A model generated the notes under the pieces. It had not been told where the DNA came from, did not search any database, and saw only the letters and a list, made by a program, of their open reading frames with translations. Positions 16,272 to 23,292 of a stretch of DNA of 35,268 nucleotides are shown here, piece after piece. A program made the translations under genes and the position numbers. The DNA is from Planctomyces sp. (GTDB lineage Bacteria > Planctomycetota > Planctomycetia > Planctomycetales > Planctomycetaceae), in the NCBI GenBank assembly GCA_013822855.1, contig PNLE01000019.1, positions 1 to 35,268 of the forward strand. Reading direction: 5' to 3'. How positions within the stretch are numbered: the first letter of the stretch is position 1; each line of letters opens with the position of its first letter.

Positions 16272-16973
16272 TCAGTTCGCAGGATGAGAAATCGGTGTCA
16301 GGCGGCTGGAAGGGATCCCCCAGCCATAGTTGTATTGGTGGCCCACCACCGGGGCGAGGGGAACCGCGACCGGGACGCCGTATCCCTGGGCCGAGTAAAG
16401 CTGTCCGTCACGCTGATCGAAGTAGGAGGGATCCTGGGGATAGACGCGGGCATACTTGCCGAAGAGGGGTGTCCCCGTGCCGCCGTTGCCGGTGGGAATG
16501 AAGTAGCCGAATTTGTACTTCAACCACTGGTGGCATCGACTCTTGCAATTTCCGTGTCGGTCACATTCGCCGTTGGGGCAGTCGCTGTAGACCGTATCCG
16601 CTGGGTAAGCCTGGGTCGGATAGGTCTCGGAATATCCCTGTCCGCCATAGGCGACCGGCTGGGCGTTGTAGACCGGCTGCGACATCGTGACCGGCTGGGC
16701 CGGGGTTTCAAATCGCTCCATCCCCTCTTCGACCGCATCGCGGAAACCGACGGGAGCCACCTGGCTGGCGGGAGTCATCGCAGGAGTGGCCGAGGCCGAC
16801 CGTTCCTTGCGGATGCGGACGACGCCGGCGGCGTTCTCTACGACCGCTGTGGGAGCTGCGACGACCGCTGACATCGGTGCGGGTTCGCCCGCCATCGCCA
16901 TCGGCAGTTCACAAGCACCGCAAAGAGTGAGTGCAAGGGCCAGCCTCGTCGAAGTGTGCTTGAAAACGTTCAT
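16272..16973 (-). CDS. Secreted hypothetical protein (planctomycete type), second of three
   Basis: This is a 233-residue protein with a signal peptide (LALALTLCGACELPMAMAGE, cleavage near residue 28). The mature part starts with Ala/Val-rich sequence and then GVVRIRKERSASATPAM, a segment shared with the downstream neighbour. A Gln/Tyr/Pro-rich region follows. A compact cysteine cluster, SDCPNGECDRHGNCKSRCHQWLKYKFGYF at about residues 130-160, gives four Cys in a pattern that could bind metal or form disulfides. The C-terminus is aromatic (YNYGWGIPSSRLTPI). The function is unknown. About 190 bp separate it from the downstream gene and 145 bp from the upstream one, so each may have its own promoter. 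Confidence 0.75.
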   Translation of the reverse strand: MNVFKHTSTRLALALTLCGACELPMAMAGEPAPMSAVVAAPTAVVENAAGVVRIRKERSASATPAMTPASQVAPVGFRDAVEEGMERFETPAQPVTMSQPVYNAQPVAYGGQGYSETYPTQAYPADTVYSDCPNGECDRHGNCKSRCHQWLKYKFGYFIPTGNGGTGTPLFGKYARVYPQDPSYFDQRDGQLYSAQGYGVPVAVPLAPVVGHQYNYGWGIPSSRLTPISHPAN

Positions 16974-17118
16974 GACGGATCAGTTCCTGTATGACATCCG
17001 AAGCGGAAGCGTTCGCAGAGAAGTTCAAAGGGCGTTGTCTGGAGTTGTGATTGATCGGGGCATAGCGGCCGTCCGTTCGCAGGCGGTCGGCGGATGCAAC
17101 GGCAGCTTGATCCGGCGG

Positions 17119-17838
17119 CTATCGCCAAGGACCCTTGTTCTGCGGCGTGTGCGGACGGACGAAGTGAGGGATCAGTGGGTAGTGGCTGTGATAGTTCACT
17201 TCCACCATCGTTCCCTGAAGTTCCCAACGCTCATGCGACTTCACACCGAAGGGAGTCAGCAGCCAGTGGCCCTTCACCTTGTGGTAGTAGGGCGGGTAGA
17301 GCGCCTTGTACTTGTGGGCATAGAGCATTTCATGGGGCGCGAATGCCTGGTTCGTGATTATGCTCCCACCCGTCCAGATCGGGGTGTGTGGCGAAGGGGA
17401 AGGATAGAGCGGAGCACCCAACCGGACATAGCCACCTTGGGGGGCACCGGTAATCACTTCGCCCTGAACCACAGGGCCAGCAACCGGGGTTGGCTGGGCC
17501 ACCTGGCGCGTCATCACTGGCTGGTAGACGTGGGGCTGACGGTAAACCGGGGTGAACTCGGATTCCGCAGCGGTCGGCAACGCCTGGAGGGGAGCCGGAG
17601 CGGCGTATTCCATGGGCGAGCTCACCGAGGGCATACTGTTGCCAACGGAGGAAAACGGAGCCGGGGCCACGACTTCCGCAGGAATCGAGAGCGTGTCGTC
17701 CGCGATGGCCGAATGGCACAGCACCGTGGGCAGAAGGAGCACGGCGGCGTTCAGGACATTGCCGGGCTTCAACAGCGTCTTCAGGAGGGATCCTCCCACG
17801 ATACTGAGTTTCCGGATCGATACGTTGGGAGCAAGCAT
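17119..17838 (-). CDS. Secreted hypothetical protein (planctomycete type), third of three
   Basis: This is a 239-residue protein with an N-terminal export signal: positively charged residues, then VLNAAVLLLPTVLCHSAIAD, with cleavage near residue 47. The middle is Pro/Ala/Val-rich, with GAPLYPSPSP. The C-terminal 80 residues form the most ordered-looking part. They are rich in Tyr, His and Trp (HEMLYAHKYKALYPPYYHK, then GHWLLTPFGVKSHERWEL), end in short beta-like segments, and have no cysteines. This C-terminal block resembles conserved planctomycete-only proteins that I recognise by style but cannot name. GGAGGGG lies 5 nt before the ATG, which supports the start. The gene is divergent from the topoisomerase operon. 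No function is assigned. Confidence 0.75.
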   Translation of the reverse strand: MLAPNVSIRKLSIVGGSLLKTLLKPGNVLNAAVLLLPTVLCHSAIADDTLSIPAEVVAPAPFSSVGNSMPSVSSPMEYAAPAPLQALPTAAESEFTPVYRQPHVYQPVMTRQVAQPTPVAGPVVQGEVITGAPQGGYVRLGAPLYPSPSPHTPIWTGGSIITNQAFAPHEMLYAHKYKALYPPYYHKVKGHWLLTPFGVKSHERWELQGTMVEVNYHSHYPLIPHFVRPHTPQNKGPWR

Positions 17839-18216
17839 TTCATCCCCTCCATGGGACGGATTTCATATGGCGTCAGGGTTTGTGACCACATTGCCGTCAG
17901 CCAGCGACCTTCATGGCCGGAGGAGACGACCGAATCGTGACACGCTCGCTCTGTTGTTTCGGACATTCGCGTCCTCGGGTTTGAACCATTTCCGACGCTC
18001 GCCTCCCGAGTTCCCCAAACCGTCAAGACGTTGGCAGTTCATGCCTTACGGCGAGTTGCAAATCTGGCATGACTGGTGTATTCCCGCTTATCGGCAAAGT
18101 TGTTTCATCCGGAAAATCTTGCCATCGACGGCTTTTGCCGGCGAGAAACAACGGCCGAAGCCACCCGTTCCCCTCAGCCGATAACAGCCGCAAGCTCCTC
18201 CAACAAGGTTCACGTT
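17839..18216. other. Divergent intergenic region upstream of the topoisomerase operon
   Basis: About 380 bp separate the third secreted-protein gene (-) from the topoisomerase A gene (+). The topoisomerase frame is open from a GTG at 18076, but residues encoded before 18217 do not resemble the family. No clear promoter boxes or strong hairpins are seen. Confidence 0.35.
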
Positions 18217-20598
18217 GTGGCCAAACGAATCGGATCCGCCTCAGACTCCACCACTTCCGATGACCAGGAAGATCGCATCCAGTTTCGGGAAATCTCGGCG
18301 GAAACCCGGCGGCGTTACCTCAACTATGCGATGTCCGTGATCCAATCGCGGGCCTTGCCGGATGTTCGAGACGGCCTGAAGCCCGTCCAGCGGCGCATCC
18401 TCTATGTCATGTACGAGGAGCTCCGGCTCACCGCCGATGCGAAGACACGCAAGTGCGCGAAGATCTCCGGCGACACGACCGGCAATTACCACCCGCACGG
18501 CAACCAATCGGTCTACGACACGCTCGTGCGTCTCGCCCAGGATTTCACGCTGCGGTACACCCTGGTCGACGGCCAGGGGAATTTCGGCTCGATCATGGGC
18601 CTTCCCGCCGCCGCCGAGCGTTACACCGAAGCCCGCCTGACCGGGATCGCCGAACAGCTCATGAACGAGCTGCGGTTCGACACCGTCGACATGCGGCCCA
18701 ACTACGACGGCACGCGGAAGGAACCCGTCGTCCTGCCGACGCGTTTTCCCAACCTGCTCGTCAACGGGACGGCGGGGATCGCCGTCGGGATGGCGACCAA
18801 CATGCCACCGCACAACCTCAAGGAAGTGCTCGACGCCTGCATGCACCTGATTGCCAACCGGGAGGCGACGACGAAGGATCTGCTCAAGTTCATCAAGGGG
18901 CCTGATTTCCCCTTGGGCGGGCGAATGATCACCGACCGCAAGGCGATGCTCCCCATTTATGAAGAAGGCCGGGGGGCGTTCAAGGTGCGTGCCGAATGGC
19001 GGCTCGACAAGGAGAAGCGGGCGGAGGTCGACGACCGGATTGTCGTCTACTCGGTTCCCTACGGCGTCGAGACGGGGCCGCTGCTGACGGAGATCGGCAA
19101 CGTCATCGCCAGCCGCAAGCTGCCCCAACTCATCAATGCCGCCGACGAGACTGACGACAAGCATGGCCTGCGAGTCGTCCTGGAACTGAAGAAGGGGAGC
19201 GACCCTGAATCGGTCATGGCTTTCCTCTACAAGAAGACGCCCCTCGAACAGAACTTCAATTACAACAGCACGGTGCTCGTTCCCGATGAGCACGGGATTC
19301 TCACCCCCGCGCGACTGCCGCTGCACCGCTTGCTGAGCGAGTTCCTCAAGTTCCGCTTCCAGGTGGTACAGAGGCGATTCCGCTACCAGTTGGCTCAACT
19401 CGAAGCTAGGATCCATATCCTGCGGGGCCTCGAGATCATCTTCAATGGCATTGATAAAGCCATCAAGATCATCCGCGCCAGCAATGGCAAGCGGGATGCC
19501 TGCGACAAATTGATGGCGGCTTTCCCCCTCGATGAGCCGCAGACAATGGCGATCCTGGAAATGCAGCTCTACCGCATTTCGCAGCTGGAAATCGATACAG
19601 TTCTGGCCGAACTCAATGCCAAGCAGAAGGAGGCCGACCGGATCACCCGGATCCTCGCCAAGGATGACCGTGTCTGGAATGTCATTGAAGGGGAGCTGCG
19701 AGAACTGAGCGAACAGTTCGGCGACAAACGCCGCACGATGCTCGGCTCGTCGGATGAAGTCGCCGAGTTCGATGAGTCGCATTACATCGTCCGCGAGAAC
19801 ACCAACGTTGTCCTCAGTAAAGACGGTTGGATCAAGCGAGTGGGTCGCCTGCAAAGCGTGGAATCGACCCGCGTCCGCGAAGGGGATCAGGTGCTCGACG
19901 TCCTGCCCGGGAGCACCGTCGATCATATCGTGCTCTTCGCCAGCGATGGCGTCGCCTATACCATGCCGATCTCGCAAGTACCCGTTTCATCGGGCTATGG
20001 CGAACCCCTCACAAAGCACTACAAGTTCAAGGACGGCGTCCAGGTGATCGCGGCTTTGACGACCGATCCCCGCTTCACCATGGCCTCCGAAGAGACCGAG
20101 GAAGGAGCGGAACCATCGCCACCCCATCTCTTTGTGACCACCGCCCAAGGGCAGGTGATGCGGGTGCCGCTCCAACCTTTCCGCACGCCCAGCACCCGGG
20201 CCGGCCGCAAATACTGTAAGTTGCAGGAAGGCGATGTCGTGACGCAGGTTTCGCTCATCACCACGGAAACCAGCGTCTTCCTAGCAACCCGCGAGGCTCG
20301 GCTGATCCACTTCTCGCTCGATGAGGTGCCGATCCTTTCGGGTGCGGGGAAGGGCGTCCGCGGCATCCGGCTCGAAGAAAAAGAGAAGGATGTCGTCCTG
20401 GGGGCGGCCCTGATGTCCCGGCCCGGCGATGTCCTCAAGCTCAAACTCACGAACGAGAAGGAACTGACCTGTGGTCAGATGAAGTATTCCCTCACTGCTC
20501 GTGGCGGCAAAGGAGTCCGGGTCAGCCATCGCAGCAGTGTCAGCGAGGTTGTGAAACCGGAGATCGCCCTGGTCGATTGGAATACGATCGAAGGATAG
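18217..20598 (+). CDS. gyrA/parC: Type IIA DNA topoisomerase subunit A (GyrA/ParC family), divergent
   Basis: This is the DNA-cleaving subunit of a gyrase/topoisomerase IV-type enzyme, 793 residues from the GTG at 18217 (840 if the GTG at 18076 is used). The core begins RRRYLNYAMSVIQSRALPDV. The breakage-reunion domain has the catalytic Tyr136 in AAAERYTEARL. The stretch equivalent to the E. coli quinolone-determining region reads GNYHPHGNQSVYDT: Asn96 replaces Asp82 and Gln97 replaces Ser83. A coiled-coil tower and a C-terminal beta-pinwheel follow. The QRRGGKG GyrA box, needed by gyrase for DNA wrapping and expected in blade 1, is not there (VGRLQSVESTRV instead). An RGGKG occurs only near the C-terminus (762-766). 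Together these features leave gyrase or topo IV open. No ATG precedes the domain. The subunit B gene follows 109 bp downstream. Confidence 0.92.
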   Translation: MAKRIGSASDSTTSDDQEDRIQFREISAETRRRYLNYAMSVIQSRALPDVRDGLKPVQRRILYVMYEELRLTADAKTRKCAKISGDTTGNYHPHGNQSVYDTLVRLAQDFTLRYTLVDGQGNFGSIMGLPAAAERYTEARLTGIAEQLMNELRFDTVDMRPNYDGTRKEPVVLPTRFPNLLVNGTAGIAVGMATNMPPHNLKEVLDACMHLIANREATTKDLLKFIKGPDFPLGGRMITDRKAMLPIYEEGRGAFKVRAEWRLDKEKRAEVDDRIVVYSVPYGVETGPLLTEIGNVIASRKLPQLINAADETDDKHGLRVVLELKKGSDPESVMAFLYKKTPLEQNFNYNSTVLVPDEHGILTPARLPLHRLLSEFLKFRFQVVQRRFRYQLAQLEARIHILRGLEIIFNGIDKAIKIIRASNGKRDACDKLMAAFPLDEPQTMAILEMQLYRISQLEIDTVLAELNAKQKEADRITRILAKDDRVWNVIEGELRELSEQFGDKRRTMLGSSDEVAEFDESHYIVRENTNVVLSKDGWIKRVGRLQSVESTRVREGDQVLDVLPGSTVDHIVLFASDGVAYTMPISQVPVSSGYGEPLTKHYKFKDGVQVIAALTTDPRFTMASEETEEGAEPSPPHLFVTTAQGQVMRVPLQPFRTPSTRAGRKYCKLQEGDVVTQVSLITTETSVFLATREARLIHFSLDEVPILSGAGKGVRGIRLEEKEKDVVLGAALMSRPGDVLKLKLTNEKELTCGQMKYSLTARGGKGVRVSHRSSVSEVVKPEIALVDWNTIEG

Positions 20599-20669
20599 GG
20601 TGCATGCCAATGCACCGGTTCGGCGTGGGTTAGAAGTGTTGGTGCATTCCGAGGATTCCATGCACCCTA
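20596..20669. repeat. Nested palindromic repeat between topoisomerase A and B genes
   Basis: TAGGGTGCATG (20596-20606) pairs with CATGCACCCTA (20659-20669), 11 bp. Inside it AATGCACC (20609-20616) pairs with GGTGCATT (20641-20648), 8 bp. The first bases are the stop codon TAG of the subunit A gene. The GGTGCATT...GCACCCTA style resembles dispersed palindromic intergenic repeats of several bacterial phyla. No U-tract follows, so a terminator is unlikely. Confidence 0.7.
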
Positions 20670-20707
20670 CGGAACTACGAAACTACTAGAGCCCCACGGG
20701 AAGATTC

Positions 20708-22615
20708 ATGGCGACAGCCTACACCGCATCGGATATTGAAGTCATTGAGGGCTTAGAGGCGGTTCGTCGACGGCCCAGCATGTACATCGGCGGTGTCGAT
20801 ATCCGCGGTCTGCATCATCTGCTCTGGGAAATCGTCGACAACAGTGTCGACGAGTGTCTGGCCGGGGAAGCGACCGAGATCACCGTCACCCTCCACAAGG
20901 ATGGCGAGTCGTGCACCGTGACCGACAACGGCCGCGGCATCCCTGTCGACATGCATCCGAAGACCAAGAAGTCGGCCCTCGAAACCATCCTCACGACTCT
21001 CCACTCGGGCGGAAAGTTCGGCAAGAGTGCCTACGCTCGCAGCGGCGGCCTCCACGGCGTCGGCTCATCGGTCGTCAACGCCCTGTCGGAAGAGATGGTC
21101 GCAGTGATCCACCGCGACGGCTTCGAGTGGCAGCAGCGGTTCAAACGCGGCAAACCGACCACACCCCTCAAGCAAGTGAAGCCGTTCCGGGGCCGTGGCA
21201 CCGAGATCTTCTTCCGCCCCGACAAGGAGATCTTCACCCGCACCGTCTTCAACGCCGAGACGATCCGCGCGCATCTGGAAGACATCTCGTACATCCACGC
21301 CGGCCTCAAGGTGATCTTCATCGACGAGACGAAGAAGGAAACTGTCGTCCTGCACCATCCCGACGGTTTGCAGACCTACCTCGCCCGTCTGATGTCGGAA
21401 GGCCAGCGCAAGCCGATCCACGAGAATGTCTTCAACTTCTCCAAGGACGACGGTGCCTACAAGGTCGAGACCGTATTCCGCTGGACCGAATCGACCGACG
21501 AGCATCTCCGCAGCTATGTGAACGGCATCCGCACCCATGCCGGCGGCACCCATGAAAGCGGCCTCAAGGGGGCCATCGGCAAAGCCGTCCGCAACTACAT
21601 GGAAGTCCACGACATCAAGATCAAGGGACTGACCATCCAGAACGACGATATCCGCGAAGGGATCGTCGGCCTGCTCTCGGTCTTCATGGGCGAGCCCATG
21701 TTCCAGGGGCAGACGAAGGAGAAGCTCAACAATCCCGAGATCACGAGCATCGTCGAAGGACAGATCCGCCCAGCTCTCGAAAACTGGCTTTCCAGCAACA
21801 AGACGACGGCCGATGCAATCGTTGGACGGATCGTCCTGGCGGCCCGCGCCCGGGCGGCCAGCCGGGAGGCGGCCAGCGAAGTCCGTCGCAAATCCCCCGC
21901 CGCGAGACGACTGAGCCTGCCCGGAAAGCTGCTTGATTGCCGGGCCACGAGTGCCGACGAATCGGAGCTGTTCATCGTCGAGGGTCTCTCCGCCGGTGGG
22001 ACGGCAGGGATGGGCCGCGACAGCCGGACGCAGGCCGTGTTGCCACTTCGTGGGAAAGTCCTGAACACCGAGAATCTCACCACAACCAAGATCCTCGACA
22101 ATCAGGAAATCAAGGATCTCGTGGAGACTCTGGGGACTAGCATCGGCCCCAGCTTCGATGCCCACCGGCTGCGGTACGGCAAGATCATCCTGATGATGGA
22201 CGCCGATTCCGACGGCTACCACATCAGCACGCTGCTCCTGACTTTCTTCTTCCGGCATATGCCGCAATTGATCTCGCAGGGCCGGCTCTATCTGGCTCAA
22301 CCGCCGCTGTACCGCATCCAGTCGGGCAACCAGATTTTCTACGCGCGGGACGATCTGCATAAGGAGGAGATCCTCGAATCGCTCCCCTCCAACCGCAACC
22401 CGGACGTTCTCCGCTTCAAGGGACTGGGGGAAATGACCCCCGCCCAATTGAAGGAGACGACGCTCGACCCCAAGACACGGATTCTGCTGAGAATCGATGT
22501 CGAGAACGCGCTGGAGGCCGACCAGACGTTCCAGAAACTGCTGGGGAAGGATCCCGCCGAGCGTTACAAGCTCATCATGGAGCAGGCCAACCAGGTCGAC
22601 GATCTCGACGTGTAA
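20708..22615 (+). CDS. gyrB/parE: Type IIA DNA topoisomerase subunit B (GyrB/ParE family), divergent
   Basis: This is the ATPase subunit of a gyrase/topoisomerase IV-type enzyme, 635 residues, close to ParE and to short GyrB proteins. The GHKL ATPase domain is intact: EIVDNSVDE with Glu41 and Asn45, VTDNGRGIP, and the SGGLHGVGSSVVNALS lid. The transducer domain follows. The TOPRIM domain is unusual: the near-invariant EGDSAGG reads EGLSAGG (Leu427 for Asp). The metal motif DADVDGSHIRTL reads DADSDGYHISTL (498-509), keeping Asp498, Asp500 and Asp502. The C-terminus keeps LAQPPLY and RFKGLGEM. The start ATG is supported by family homology from residue 8 onward. It is co-directional with the A subunit, and a palindromic repeat lies between them. 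The enzyme class and probable activity are clear; gyrase versus topo IV is not. Confidence 0.93.
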   Translation: MATAYTASDIEVIEGLEAVRRRPSMYIGGVDIRGLHHLLWEIVDNSVDECLAGEATEITVTLHKDGESCTVTDNGRGIPVDMHPKTKKSALETILTTLHSGGKFGKSAYARSGGLHGVGSSVVNALSEEMVAVIHRDGFEWQQRFKRGKPTTPLKQVKPFRGRGTEIFFRPDKEIFTRTVFNAETIRAHLEDISYIHAGLKVIFIDETKKETVVLHHPDGLQTYLARLMSEGQRKPIHENVFNFSKDDGAYKVETVFRWTESTDEHLRSYVNGIRTHAGGTHESGLKGAIGKAVRNYMEVHDIKIKGLTIQNDDIREGIVGLLSVFMGEPMFQGQTKEKLNNPEITSIVEGQIRPALENWLSSNKTTADAIVGRIVLAARARAASREAASEVRRKSPAARRLSLPGKLLDCRATSADESELFIVEGLSAGGTAGMGRDSRTQAVLPLRGKVLNTENLTTTKILDNQEIKDLVETLGTSIGPSFDAHRLRYGKIILMMDADSDGYHISTLLLTFFFRHMPQLISQGRLYLAQPPLYRIQSGNQIFYARDDLHKEEILESLPSNRNPDVLRFKGLGEMTPAQLKETTLDPKTRILLRIDVENALEADQTFQKLLGKDPAERYKLIMEQANQVDDLDV

Positions 22616-22640
22616 GAACATCTATTGAGAAGAGGGTGGC

Positions 22641-23189
22641 TTACTCCGGAATCGACTCGTAGATCCGTTGGGCGAAGATGAGCGTGGCGATCGCGATGCC
22701 TCCGAGAATGGCGATGAAGCTGGCGGCGTAGCAGAGCGCTTCCGTCTGATGCGCCACTTCCGAGGCCCGCGTGCGTTTCTCGCCGGGGGGGTGGGCGAGA
22801 ACCACCAACCGCCGGATGGCCTGGCTGAGAAGTTCCACGTTCAAGACGACGGTCAATGTGCCGATCAACGCCACCCATTGCCAGACGTGCAGGCCGATCA
22901 CCGCGCCGCCAGCCAGAATCATTGAGTCGACAAACAAATGCATGAAGAGGGTGCTGTCGGTGCGGAGCGCGGTGGCCAAACCCTTCTCGATGTCGACCAG
23001 CCGTTGCCGCCATTCGGGCCGATCGACGGAGGGTCGGTGGACGCGGAAGGTGAAGGCTTCGGATCCTTCGATGTTCAGACGCGAACCACCGGCGTCACCC
23101 GGCGAATAGTCCCGCATCGGTAGCGTGCGAGCCGCATCGATGGGATCGGGAACGGACTCGGTGATGCGTGTGACGGGTGTTGGATTCAT
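22641..23189 (-). CDS. DgkA-like (diacylglycerol kinase family) membrane protein, probably inactive
   Basis: This is a 182-residue membrane protein when read from the ATG at 23189. The first 80 residues are hydrophilic. The rest has three hydrophobic helices that resemble prokaryotic diacylglycerol kinase (DgkA): SMILAGGAVIGLHVWQWVAL, LIGTLTVVLNVELLSQAIRR and ASFIAILGGIAIATLIFA. By comparison with E. coli DgkA from memory, VEILNSAIE becomes VELLSQAIR. The Glu69 equivalent is kept, but Asn72 and Glu76 are Ser and Arg, and the KD pair at 94-95 appears as Glu-Ala. If the alignment holds, the active site is largely lost. The gene converges on the topoisomerase B gene, with only 25 bp between the two stops, and lies 103 bp downstream of the LptD-like gene on the same strand. 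Alternatives are an unrelated three-helix protein or a diverged undecaprenol kinase. Family membership is tentative. Confidence 0.55.
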   Translation of the reverse strand: MNPTPVTRITESVPDPIDAARTLPMRDYSPGDAGGSRLNIEGSEAFTFRVHRPSVDRPEWRQRLVDIEKGLATALRTDSTLFMHLFVDSMILAGGAVIGLHVWQWVALIGTLTVVLNVELLSQAIRRLVVLAHPPGEKRTRASEVAHQTEALCYAASFIAILGGIAIATLIFAQRIYESIPE

Positions 23190-23292
23190 ACATCCAATTC
23201 CTCGAGGCCCGAGGCATGGTGGTCGGTCGTCAAACAATTTGGGCATGGGGAGGGAATGAAGGAAGTGGCACCACCGCTGATGAGTCCAGGCA

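Noticed and set aside
18241-19977. A 578-codon minus-strand frame antisense to the topoisomerase A gene
   Set aside because: It is a mirror of a strongly conserved coding sequence, and the translated product has no family motif.
21065-22621. A 518-codon minus-strand frame antisense to the topoisomerase B gene
   Set aside because: Same reasoning; the plus strand is a clear GyrB/ParE protein.
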